Positions 1 to 6,253 are shown, counted from the stretch's first letter. The stretch: DNA of 6,921 nt from an uncultured Eubacteriales bacterium (GCA_900313765.1 OMSN01000085.1:1-6921); one strand, 5' to 3'. Notes: generated by a model not told the origin, from the letters alone. Numbers and translations: made by a program.

Positions 1-642
1 GTATTCGACCATCATCCTGTCCCTTGTGACCTTGGCTATGATACTGGCTGCAGCGATCGATACGCTCCTGGCATCTCCATGTATGATGCTGATCTGGGGA
101 ATCCGAACCTGCGGGATGGTCACTGCGTCATTGAGCAGGATCTGCGGCATGACCTTCAGCTGGCCGATCGCCTCACACATTGCCTCGTAATCCGCCTGCA
201 GGATGTTGATCTCGTCGATCCTTGCCGGCCCGATCACACCAGCCCCCCAGGCGAGTGCTTTCTCCGTGATCTCCTCGTACAGCTCTTCTCTTCGTTTTTC
301 AGACAGTTTCTTGGAGTCATTCAGTCCGAAGATCTCACAGTCCTGCGGAAGGATCACCGCACCCGCAACTACAGGGCCTGCCAGAGGTCCCCTCCCGGCC
401 TCATCGATCCCGCAGATATACGTATAGCCTTTCTGAACGCAGTCCCTCTCATAGGAGCGCATCTGTTCAAGGCGCTCCCTCTCTTGTCCGATCCGTTCAA
501 GTGCCTTCCCGGCTCCATCTACCAGTTTTCGGATCCCTGCTCTCGGATCGTCCTCGTATTCACGGATGAACGAGCGCAGCGCTGCTTCATCCGTCTTGTC
601 GGTCATTCTGTAGATCTCCTGGATCTGGGCTGCTTTCCTCAT
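1..642 (-). CDS. rnhB: Ribonuclease HII, C-terminus cut by window edge
   Basis: RNase HII cleaves the RNA strand of RNA-DNA hybrids and removes single ribonucleotides misincorporated in DNA, acting in the cytoplasm. The frame is open from the ATG at 642 to base 1, giving 214 residues without the C-terminal end. The metal-binding carboxylates are all visible: Asp80 and Glu81 in GIDEAGRGPLAGPV, Asp172 in LLNDAV and Asp190 in IIHGDARS, followed by the family signature SIAAASIIAKVTRD. About 75 residues precede the catalytic core, as in the Bacillus-type enzyme, whose N-terminal extension helps substrate binding. The start is chosen because GAGGG lies 7 bases upstream; a GTG at 669 in the same frame lacks this support. 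The gene follows the second signal peptidase gene after 74 bases with no obvious promoter or terminator between, so it is probably the distal gene of the rplS operon. The product looks functional as far as it can be read. Confidence 0.95.
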   Translation of the reverse strand, partial: MRKAAQIQEIYRMTDKTDEAALRSFIREYEDDPRAGIRKLVDGAGKALERIGQERERLEQMRSYERDCVQKGYTYICGIDEAGRGPLAGPVVAGAVILPQDCEIFGLNDSKKLSEKRREELYEEITEKALAWGAGVIGPARIDEINILQADYEAMCEAIGQLKVMPQILLNDAVTIPQVRIPQISIIHGDARSVSIAAASIIAKVTRDRMMVEY

Positions 643-716
643 ATCGAATCCCTCGTTTGTCCGCTTCACTGAAACGATCCGGCTTCGGACCTCTCAGGAA
701 CGCCTTCGCTTCCCGG

Positions 717-1310
717 TTACTTCAGTCTTCCGAACTTGTCAAGCGGAAGGACTCTCAGCCAGACCTTCCCGAGAATGTCGTCACGCAGGATCGGACCAAC
801 CGTTGAGTCTCTGCTGTCAAAGTTATTGGAACGGTTGTCCGCCATCACAAAATACTCATCGTTGTTCAGTGTCAGCTGCGAAGCCACGATCCCACCGTAC
901 GCAGTCGCACCGGATGCGTACTCCTCCTTCAGCGGATATCCATTGATATAGACGGTCCCGTCCATGATCTGGATGGTCTCTCCCGGAAGGGCGATCACCC
1001 GGCGGATATAGACCGTCCCGGCCTGCGCCGCAGCCGCATGCGAATCCTCTGATACAGAAAACTGTACGATATCCCCTCTCTTAGGGCGAAACAGCGCATA
1101 GGCAATATGATTGACAGCCACTGTATCACCGATCCCGAGAGTCGGTCCCATGGCACCGTCTGTCACTTTCATGGTTGCTCCGACAAGCGGAACCAGGACA
1201 AACAGAAGCATCAGAAATACACCGATGAACATGACCCATCCAAAGATCACGCGCATCGGACTCTTTTTCTTCCGCCCGGAATATCGGTTGTCATTCCTGT
1301 TTCTAGCCAT
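717..1310 (-). CDS. Catalytically degenerate signal peptidase I paralogue (probable pseudoenzyme)
   Basis: This 197-residue protein has the signal peptidase I (S26) layout: a basic cytoplasmic start (RKKK, residues 13-16), one membrane segment at about 20-44, then the extracytoplasmic domain with boxes B to E. Active-site residues are changed. Box B reads DGAMGPTL, with Ala53 (GCC) where the nucleophile Ser belongs. Box D reads YIRRVIALPGE, with Arg103 (CGC) where the general-base Lys belongs. Box E reads MADNRSNNFDSR, with Ala157 for the usual Gly and Asn163 for the Ser that supports the Lys (E. coli Ser278); the Asp of DSR remains. Cleavage by the Ser-Lys mechanism is therefore not expected, yet the frame is intact and the fold motifs are conserved. 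The ATG shares its A with the rbgA stop (TGATG), and GGAGAG lies 6 bases upstream, so translation is probably coupled to rbgA. A partner or regulator role beside the intact paralogue at 2213-2866 is inference; the inactive SpsA of S. aureus is a known parallel. Confidence 0.9.
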   Translation of the reverse strand: MARNRNDNRYSGRKKKSPMRVIFGWVMFIGVFLMLLFVLVPLVGATMKVTDGAMGPTLGIGDTVAVNHIAYALFRPKRGDIVQFSVSEDSHAAAAQAGTVYIRRVIALPGETIQIMDGTVYINGYPLKEEYASGATAYGGIVASQLTLNNDEYFVMADNRSNNFDSRDSTVGPILRDDILGKVWLRVLPLDKFGRLK

Positions 1311-2167
1311 CAGGGTCTCTCCAAAGTGATCCTCCCAAGCCTTCCTGACCGGAAGTCATCGATCAGAACCTTTGCCGCTTTTGAAAGATCTGCCTGTCCG
1401 CCTGCTTTCAGACAGCCCCGGCAGACTGCAATTCTCTCCAGTATCGCAAGAGCCGGGTCGCCCGGCACGTTCTGCTGATCCATTTCAAGCCTGTATCTTG
1501 CTTCCAGAGCATCCGGATACTGATCTGTCAGATAACGGATCAGCCATACCGCCAGTTCTCCTTCATCCGTGATCTCATCACGGATCGATCCCAGGATCGC
1601 CAGACGCATTCCGATGACCTGATCGTCAAACTTCGGCCACAGGATTCCGGGAGTGTCCAGCAGTTCCACATTCTTGTTCAGCCGGATCCACTGCTTCCCC
1701 TTTGTGACGCCGGGTTTGTCTCCGGTCTTCGCGACCGCCTTCCCTGCAAATGAATTGATGAAAGTCGACTTCCCGACATTCGGGATACCTGCGATCATCG
1801 CACGTACCGGACGGTTGACGATCCCTCTTCTCCGGTTGCGCTCTATCTTCTCCTCACATGCTTTATCGATCAGGGGTTTCAGCTGCCTTACACCGGATCC
1901 TTTTCTGGAATCCACAGCAGCCGTCAGGATGCCATCCTTCTCGTAAAATGCTCTCCATCGATCCGTAACTTCACTGTCCGCCAGGTCTGACTTGTTGAGC
2001 ACGATGATGCGGCTCTTCCCTTTTGCCAGAGAATCAATGTCCGGATTCCTTCCGGACTGAGGCGCTCTGGCATCAGTCAGCTCGATCAGAAGGTCGATCA
2101 GAGCCATATTCTCCTGCATCATTCTCCGGGCTTTGGTCATATGCCCCGGATACCATTGATAATCCAT
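1310..2167 (-). CDS. rbgA: Ribosome biogenesis GTPase RbgA (YlqF)
   Basis: RbgA is a circularly permuted GTPase needed for late assembly of the 50S subunit in Bacillus. The 285 residues match the family length. The GTPase motifs appear in permuted order: G4 NKSD at 58-61, a G5-like stretch near 86-90, G1 GIPNVGKST at 127-135, G2 within PGVTKG at 152-157, and G3 DTPG at 171-174. The N-terminus WYPGHMTKA is a family hallmark, and the end (DFRSGRLGRITLERP) matches the conserved C-terminal domain. The ATG at 2167 is the only start that keeps the WYPGHM block. Its upstream region has no clear Shine-Dalgarno sequence, only A-rich sequence and a distant AGAAAGCGG, so translation may be modest or coupled to lepB, which ends 45 bases upstream. 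Its stop overlaps the next start by one base. Placement behind rplS links a 50S protein with a 50S assembly factor. Confidence 0.97.
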   Translation of the reverse strand: MDYQWYPGHMTKARRMMQENMALIDLLIELTDARAPQSGRNPDIDSLAKGKSRIIVLNKSDLADSEVTDRWRAFYEKDGILTAAVDSRKGSGVRQLKPLIDKACEEKIERNRRRGIVNRPVRAMIAGIPNVGKSTFINSFAGKAVAKTGDKPGVTKGKQWIRLNKNVELLDTPGILWPKFDDQVIGMRLAILGSIRDEITDEGELAVWLIRYLTDQYPDALEARYRLEMDQQNVPGDPALAILERIAVCRGCLKAGGQADLSKAAKVLIDDFRSGRLGRITLERP

Positions 2168-2212
2168 TCTTATTTATAACCGCTTTCTTTTATGTCAGAT
2201 CCTTCATACTCT

Positions 2213-2866
2213 TTACAGAAAACCTCTGTGTTCAGCAGGTCCGAGCACGAACCATACCTCTCCCTCGATCATCTCGCTGGTGACGATACCGATCTCAGGA
2301 TTCCTGGAGTCTTCGGAATTGTTCCGGTTATCCCCCAGAACAAAATACTCTCCCTCCTGCAGCCGGATCGGTTCCTGTGCCATCCCCGGACTGGTGATCG
2401 CCGGATAGTCCTTTCCCTCCAGATAGACCTTATCATTGATATAGATCATACCGTCTTTGATCTGGATCTTCTGCCCCGGGACTCCGATGACACGCTTGAT
2501 GTCAGAGCGTGCGTTCGCACTTCCATTGGGTTTGAAGGAGATCAGATCTCCCTGGCTGGGGGTTCCGACCTGAAACGCCAGGATGTTGATCAGGCAGACA
2601 TCGCCGCCGGACAGTGTCGGGTCCATGGACTGTCCGACATTCGTTCTCTGCTGCCCGAAGGTATATACCGAGACGTAGGCGAACAGAACTGCGACAATGA
2701 TCAGGAACACCCATTCAAACAGGATCCTGGGCACAGACTTCTTCTTTCTCCTGCGCCTGCTCCTGTCCTGCTTCTCGAGTGCCTGCAGCCTCGCGAGCTC
2801 TCTGGGTGTGTGACTCTTCCAGTCCTCATTCGTAAAATCGATCGGTTCGTCATTTACGTACTTCAT
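2213..2866 (-). CDS. lepB: Signal peptidase I, catalytically intact
   Basis: Signal peptidase I removes signal peptides from exported preproteins at the outer face of the membrane. From the ATG at 2866 the protein has 217 residues. Residues 1-45 form a cytoplasmic tail, acidic at first and then very basic (RSRRRRKKK at 35-43). One membrane segment spans about 48-70. The catalytic domain carries box B GQSMDPTL with nucleophile Ser80, box C QGDLISF, box D DIKRVIGVPG with general base Lys124, and box E LGDNRNNSEDSR. All key residues are present, unlike in the paralogue at 717-1310. The start is chosen because GGGGAG (2877-2882) lies 10 bases upstream. The frame is open further up through an ATG at 2884 and a GTG at 2905, but neither has a ribosome site and the GTG sits inside the hairpin at 2891-2927. 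The gene lies between rplS and rbgA in the same orientation. The start is less certain than the identity. Confidence 0.95.
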   Translation of the reverse strand: MKYVNDEPIDFTNEDWKSHTPRELARLQALEKQDRSRRRRKKKSVPRILFEWVFLIIVAVLFAYVSVYTFGQQRTNVGQSMDPTLSGGDVCLINILAFQVGTPSQGDLISFKPNGSANARSDIKRVIGVPGQKIQIKDGMIYINDKVYLEGKDYPAITSPGMAQEPIRLQEGEYFVLGDNRNNSEDSRNPEIGIVTSEMIEGEVWFVLGPAEHRGFL

Positions 2867-2876
2867 GTACCAGCTG

Positions 2877-2882
2877 CTCCCC
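2877..2882 (-). promoter_or_regulatory. Ribosome binding site deciding the lepB start
   Basis: GGGGAG on the minus strand lies 10 bases before the ATG at 2866. It is the only Shine-Dalgarno-like sequence near the three in-frame candidate starts (2866, 2884, 2905), so it favours the shortest reading. Confidence 0.6.
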
Positions 2883-2890
2883 ATATGATT

Positions 2891-2927
2891 TCGGGGCTGC
2901 CGCACTCTGTCTGTGCGGCAGCCCCGA
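2891..2927 (-). other. Perfect 15-bp hairpin between rplS and lepB
   Basis: A perfect inverted repeat has arms TCGGGGCTGCCGCAC (2891-2905) and its exact complement (2913-2927), with a 7-base loop. It begins 12 bases after the rplS stop in the direction of transcription. The very GC-rich stem would be stable, but neither strand has a U-run after it; the minus strand continues AATCATATGGGG. It is therefore not a standard intrinsic terminator. It may act as a partial attenuator, a barrier to 3' exonucleases that protects the rplS message, or a processing site that sets the L19 to LepB ratio. The structure is seen directly; the role is inference. Confidence 0.85.
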
Positions 2928-2939
2928 TAAACTACTATC

Positions 2940-3287
2940 TCAGCGAACCAGTTCCTTGACCTTTGCTCTCTTGCCGACGCGGCCTCTCAGGTAATTCAGT
3001 TTAGCACGTCTTACCTTACCGAGTCTGACGACCTCTACCTTCACTACGGAAGGAGAATGCAGCGGCCATGTCTTCTCAACGCCAACACCGTTCGAGTTCT
3101 TACGAACGGTAAAGGTAGCGCGGTTGCTTCCGCCCTGCTTCTTCAGGACAACGCCTTCGAATACCTGGATCCTTTCCTTCTCGCCTTCTTTGATTCTGGC
3201 GTGGACCCTTACGGTATCGCCGACACGAAACTGCGGAACTTCTGCCTTCAGCTGTTCCTGTTCGATCTCTTTGATAATATCATTCAT
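2940..3287 (-). CDS. rplS: 50S ribosomal protein L19
   Basis: L19 is a 50S subunit protein located near the interface with 30S. The 115 residues match the family size throughout: the start [69 protein letters not shown], and the basic C-terminal part [16 protein letters not shown]. The ATG at 3287 is fixed by a perfect AGGAGG 9 bases upstream; a second ATG pairing, one codon out of frame at 3283, is irrelevant. This is the first gene after the promoter at 3374-3402 and is preceded by a leader of about 80 bases that may provide autoregulation. The downstream hairpin at 2891-2927 may separate its expression level from that of lepB and the later genes. Confidence 0.98.
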   Translation of the reverse strand: MNDIIKEIEQEQLKAEVPQFRVGDTVRVHARIKEGEKERIQVFEGVVLKKQGGSNRATFTVRKNSNGVGVEKTWPLHSPSVVKVEVVRLGKVRRAKLNYLRGRVGKRAKVKELVR

Positions 3288-3367
3288 TGCTGTGTTCCTC
3301 CTGTCTTGACGGATGTTCTTAATGCAAGACTATTCTGCAACAGAGGACCATCTCGAAATTCAACACG
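3288..3367 (-). promoter_or_regulatory. rplS 5' leader, candidate L19 autoregulatory leader
   Basis: The stretch between the predicted transcription start (near 3367) and the rplS ATG is about 80 bases. It contains a GTCTTG/CAAGAC stem (3325-3330 with 3303-3308, 16-base loop) directly upstream of the AGGAGG site (3297-3302). An upstream TCCTC (3343-3347) is exactly complementary to GAGGA in that site (3296-3300). The two pairings could alternate, exposing or hiding the ribosome site. L19 leaders that control rplS are known in low-GC Gram-positive bacteria, but I cannot confirm that this sequence fits that family's covariance model. Confidence 0.4.
3297..3302 (-). promoter_or_regulatory. Consensus ribosome binding site of rplS
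   Basis: A perfect AGGAGG lies 9 bases before the ATG at 3287 and fixes the rplS start. It suits high-level translation of a ribosomal protein. It lies at the foot of the leader stem described above. Confidence 0.9.
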
Positions 3368-3373
3368 AGGGAT

Positions 3374-3402
3374 ACTATATCATGTTTTTTACACAGTAGC
3401 AA
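3374..3402 (-). promoter_or_regulatory. Strong sigma-A type promoter of the rplS operon
   Basis: On the minus strand, TTGCTA (-35, 3397-3402) is followed after exactly 17 bases by TATAGT (-10, 3374-3379), preceded by TGA, which makes an extended -10 (TGN). The region is AT-rich within an otherwise GC-rich window, with A7 and A6 runs upstream of and inside the spacer. Transcription should start near 3367. This is the best promoter in the window and probably drives rplS, lepB, rbgA, the second lepB-like gene and rnhB. Confidence 0.8.
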
Positions 3403-3431
3403 GAATTTTTTTCAGATCATCTGATTCATTT

Positions 3432-4382
3432 TCAAACCATCAGATTCAGCTTCACATCTGCGATCTGCATCCTGACATCCTGTGAGGAATATTTCGGTTC
3501 ACCGTCACAGTGGACCCACTGCGGTGTATCGCAGTGCACCCGGACCCAGGTTCTTCTCGCCATGCTTACGCACTCTTTATGCTGGATATGCTTTCCCTTG
3601 AGTGCCTTCGGAAATACCTGCATGAATTTCAGCTTCGACACATTGTATACGGTACAGATGTCCAGCTTCCCGTCCGTGTCGGATGCGCTGGGGCTGATCA
3701 TGAATCCTCCGCCTTCGAATCTGTGGTTCATCGCTGCAAGGAACATGAAGCGGTCCATGCTGCGCGTATGCTCTCCCTCTTCCCCCCTGGGGCCGTAGGT
3801 TACGGTGACCGGCACGTTCTTCCACATGAAGATCAGCCGGATGGCCTCTATAAGATAGACCAGTTTCCCGATACGCAGACGGTTCAGAATGCTCTTGAGC
3901 GGAGCTGTCTCCACCAGATGGCATACGTGCGCGTCAAACCCGAATCCGGAACCTGTCACAAAGCGCATTGTGTAATCCCGGTCCAGGAAGACCGTCTCCC
4001 CCACATCGATCTGCCGGAAGGTCTGTTCCAGCCGGATACGGGCGACTATATCCTCCAGTTCCGGAGGAAGGCTGAGATCTCTTGCCAGATCATTGCCGGA
4101 CCCGGCCGGGATCAGTCCGACACGTGTATGCTCGAAATCACGGATCCCGTTCAGAACTTCATTCATGGTTCCGTCGCCGCCAACCACAGCCAGGTTCACG
4201 AACGAACCTTCGGGGATGACAGATGGATCTGTCAGTTTACTGACGATCTCGCTGATCCCCTGGGTCCGGGAAGAAAAATGAATCGTATAGTCCGCGCCCG
4301 AGAACAGCGGAAGCACGCTGCGTCTGAAAAACTTTACGGTTCTGCCGGCCGCACCGGCCGGGTTCACGATGATATGTATCAT
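3432..4382 (-). CDS. YegS/DgkB-family lipid kinase (diacylglycerol kinase-like)
   Basis: The protein belongs to the diacylglycerol/sphingosine kinase family, which transfers phosphate from ATP to membrane lipids such as diacylglycerol. Its 316 residues match the usual size of about 300. The N-terminal nucleotide-binding domain shows IVNPAG at 5-10, VVGGDGTMNEVLNG with GGDGT at 68-72, and PAGSGNDLARD at 92-102. The beta-sandwich C-terminal domain shows GSGFGFDAHV, GGGFMISPSASDTDGKLDI and the HCDGEP motif, which in DgkB-type enzymes carries the general base Asp. The start at 4382 has AGGGAG 5 bases upstream. It lies 81 bases downstream of the ATPase gene with no convincing promoter between, so the two may share a transcript. 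The exact lipid substrate cannot be read from sequence: recycling of diacylglycerol from lipoteichoic acid synthesis is likely in Gram-positive bacteria, but this is inference. Confidence 0.93.
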   Translation of the reverse strand: MIHIIVNPAGAAGRTVKFFRRSVLPLFSGADYTIHFSSRTQGISEIVSKLTDPSVIPEGSFVNLAVVGGDGTMNEVLNGIRDFEHTRVGLIPAGSGNDLARDLSLPPELEDIVARIRLEQTFRQIDVGETVFLDRDYTMRFVTGSGFGFDAHVCHLVETAPLKSILNRLRIGKLVYLIEAIRLIFMWKNVPVTVTYGPRGEEGEHTRSMDRFMFLAAMNHRFEGGGFMISPSASDTDGKLDICTVYNVSKLKFMQVFPKALKGKHIQHKECVSMARRTWVRVHCDTPQWVHCDGEPKYSSQDVRMQIADVKLNLMV

Positions 4383-4430
4383 GTCTGCTCCCTGCGATGT
4401 ACTGTGTCTGTGATCATTGATAAGCAGCCG

Positions 4431-4451
4431 GCATGAATTGCCGTTTCATGC
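4431..4451 (-). other. Short hairpin between ATPase and lipid kinase genes
   Basis: On the minus strand GCATGAA and TTCATGC form a perfect 7-bp stem with a 7-base loop, starting 12 bases after the ATPase stop. No U-run follows (CGGCTGC), so it is not a standard terminator. Otherwise the 81-base gap holds only the AGGGAG ribosome site of the kinase gene. The hairpin may be a weak attenuator or have no function. Confidence 0.4.
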
Positions 4452-4463
4452 ACATGCCATATA

Positions 4464-6113
4464 TCAGGACTTAAACAGGGTACCCAGGATGCTTCTTCCC
4501 AGCTGAGCGCCAAGGTTGCCTCCGATGGTCTGTCCGAAGGTTCCTCCGACCGTCTTGCCGATGGTCTTGCCGATCTGTCTTCCTACGGTTCCTGTGACCG
4601 TCTTGGCTACGCGGCCGACTTCTGTCCTTTTCCTCTGCGCTTCTCTGGCAGCTTCTCTCTCTTCAGCTGCCTGCTGACGGGCTGCCTCTCTCTCGGCAGC
4701 TGCCTGCTGACGAGCTGCCTCTCTCTCGGCAGCTGCCTGCGCCTTCGCTGCTTCTCTGTCTGCGATCTCCTGTGCCTTCGCCGCTTCCTTCTCTTCCGCT
4801 TCTCTGCGTGCCGCAGCTTCCGCTTCCAGCCCCATTCTCTGGAGGAATTCATATGCGCTGTCACGGTCGACCGCTGTCGCATAGCGGGCATACAGAAGGC
4901 TGCCCTTGATCAGGGAGTCCCGCAGATTGTCATCGCATGCGCCGTTGAGAGACTGCGGGGGCAGGATGAAGCAGCGCTCAACCATACCGGGAACACCGTT
5001 TGTATCCAGGGTGGAGATGATCGCTTCGCCGGTTGCGAGGTTCTGGATCGCCTCAGCAGTATCAAATGCAGGATTGGATCTGTAGGTGTCTGCCGCTGCC
5101 TTGACCTGGCGCAGTTCATTGGGGGAATATGCATGCAGAGCATGCTGGATCTTGTTGCCCAGCTGGCTCATGATTCCGTCCGGAATATCTCCCGGATTCT
5201 GGGTCACGAAGAAGATGCCTACCCCCTTGGAGCGGATCAGTTTCACAGTCTGCTCGATCCTCATGAGAAGATCCTTGGACGCATGGTCAAACAGCATGTG
5301 TGCCTCGTCAAAGAAGAATACCATCTTCGGCTTCGGGCAGTCACCGACTTCGGGGAGCATCTCATAGAGTTCAGAGAGCATCCACAGAAGGAAGGTGGAA
5401 TACATATCCGGGTTCAGGATCAGCCTGCGGCAGTCCAGAATTGAGATCATGCCCTGTCCGTTCTCTGTCTGCAGCATGTCCGTAATATTCAGAGCCGGTT
5501 CTCCGAAAAACAGATCCGCGCCCTGGCTCTCCAGAGACACCACTGCACGGGTGATCGCGGCGATGGATGCCGGAGCGATATTGCCGTACTCAGCAGCGAA
5601 TTCTCTTGAATGCTCATCCGCATAGTTCAGCATCGCCTTGAGGTCCTTGGTGTCGATCAGAAGCATACCGTGGTCATCTGCGATCTTGAAGACAACGGTC
5701 AGGATGTCTGTCTGCAGTTCATTGATCCCCAGCACTCTGGAAAGAAGAAGCGGCCCCATCTCGGAAACCGTGGTGCGAAGCGGCATCCCCTTCTCGCCGT
5801 ACACATCCCAGAAGGAAACCGGATACTTTCTGTATGCGTATCCATCCGCTGCAAGATTCATGGAAGCGACTCTTGCGGTCACATGTTCCTCATCAACGCC
5901 TTCCTGCGCCAGAGAGCCCAGGTCACCCTTGATGTCCGCCAGAAATACCGGAACGCCCGCATCTGAGAAGGATTCCGCAAGCACCTTCAGGCTGACTGTT
6001 TTACCGGTGCCGGTAGCTCCCGCGATCATGCCATGACGGTTTGCCATTGCCGGATCCAGCCAGATCTCACTCTCGTTATTTTTTCCGATCAGTATCTTTC
6101 CATCTTTTAACAT
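4464..6113 (-). CDS. HerA/YjgR-like P-loop ATPase (DUF853) with hendecad coiled-coil tail
   Basis: This 549-residue protein resembles the DUF853 group (E. coli YjgR), annotated as putative HerA-like helicases or ATPases of unknown role. It has Walker A GATGTGKT at 32-39, an LADIKGDLGSL block at about 58-68, Walker B VFFFDEAH at about 265-272, and FFVTQNPGDIP, a sensor-like segment that follows it. From about 425 to 510 the sequence becomes a highly charged Ala/Glu/Arg/Gln helix with tandem 11-residue repeats, then a Gly-rich tail (GRQIGKTIGKTVGG, ending LGTLFKS), similar in style to the YjgR C-terminus. No signal peptide or membrane segment is seen. The ATG at 6113 is chosen because AAGGAG lies 9 bases upstream and MLKDGKILIGK resembles the family start; the ATG at 6245 has no ribosome site and would add 44 unrelated residues. 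Its partner and substrate are unknown. It may be co-transcribed with the lipid kinase gene. Confidence 0.9.
   Translation of the reverse strand: MLKDGKILIGKNNESEIWLDPAMANRHGMIAGATGTGKTVSLKVLAESFSDAGVPVFLADIKGDLGSLAQEGVDEEHVTARVASMNLAADGYAYRKYPVSFWDVYGEKGMPLRTTVSEMGPLLLSRVLGINELQTDILTVVFKIADDHGMLLIDTKDLKAMLNYADEHSREFAAEYGNIAPASIAAITRAVVSLESQGADLFFGEPALNITDMLQTENGQGMISILDCRRLILNPDMYSTFLLWMLSELYEMLPEVGDCPKPKMVFFFDEAHMLFDHASKDLLMRIEQTVKLIRSKGVGIFFVTQNPGDIPDGIMSQLGNKIQHALHAYSPNELRQVKAAADTYRSNPAFDTAEAIQNLATGEAIISTLDTNGVPGMVERCFILPPQSLNGACDDNLRDSLIKGSLLYARYATAVDRDSAYEFLQRMGLEAEAAARREAEEKEAAKAQEIADREAAKAQAAAEREAARQQAAAEREAARQQAAEEREAAREAQRKRTEVGRVAKTVTGTVGRQIGKTIGKTVGGTFGQTIGGNLGAQLGRSILGTLFKS
4655..4787 (-). 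repeat. Tandem 33-base repeats coding for 11-residue hendecads
   Basis: Within the ATPase gene, four 33-base units in a row (4787-4755, 4754-4722, 4721-4689, 4688-4656) code for EAAKAQEIADR, EAAKAQAAAER, EAARQQAAAER and EAARQQAAEER, followed by a partial fifth unit (EAAREAQ). At the DNA level the middle copies are nearly identical (compare 4681-4707 with 4714-4740), which suggests recent duplication and possible length variation between strains. An 11-residue period favours a long, nearly straight or slightly right-handed coiled coil rather than the common heptad type. Confidence 0.85.
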
Positions 6114-6253
6114 AGTGGTTTGCTCCTTCCTCATCTCAATCTCAGGATCACACTCTATATGGTATCGATTCTGCCGTTTCTCTCTTCTGCATCTCCATAT
6201 GCTGTGTTCCACACGCTGTATCCAGTTTAGCACAGTATGATGCATATTTGCAC
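6114..6253 (-). promoter_or_regulatory. Leader and weak candidate promoter of the ATPase gene
   Basis: These 140 bases lie between the upstream terminator and the ATPase start. The only promoter-like match on the minus strand is TGCAAA (6247-6252), a 17-base spacer, and TAAACT (6224-6229) preceded by TGC as an extended -10. The -35 is poor, so this is a weak call. A strong AAGGAG ribosome site is at 6123-6128. Because a terminator separates the ATPase from lacZ, some promoter must lie here, but no operator or riboswitch is recognisable. Confidence 0.3.

Noticed and set aside
79..672. 197-codon open frame on the plus strand
   Set aside because: It is antisense to rnhB, which has all catalytic motifs. 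Nothing in the translation supports a protein.
717..1310. Calling the second signal peptidase gene a pseudogene
   Set aside because: The frame is full length with a good ribosome site and conserved fold motifs. Replacement of several separate active-site residues without frame damage indicates a maintained non-catalytic protein rather than decay.
2192..2959. 255-codon open frame on the plus strand
   Set aside because: It is antisense to the intact signal peptidase gene and runs through the hairpin. The translation has no family resemblance.
3419..3445. Inverted repeat ATCTGAT / ATCAGAT around the lipid kinase stop as a terminator
   Set aside because: The stem is only 7 AT-rich base pairs with a 13-base loop, and is followed on the minus strand by A residues, not T. 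It could contribute weakly, but it is not a supported terminator.
3510..4436. 308-codon open frame on the plus strand
   Set aside because: It is fully antisense to the lipid kinase gene, whose family motifs are unmistakable. The plus-strand translation has no recognisable domain and no ribosome site; it reflects codon bias of the opposite strand.
6114..6245. Upstream start of the ATPase gene adding 44 residues
   Set aside because: The ATG at 6245 has no ribosome site, sits next to the terminator, and the added residues do not look like the family. The ATG at 6113 has AAGGAG at good spacing.
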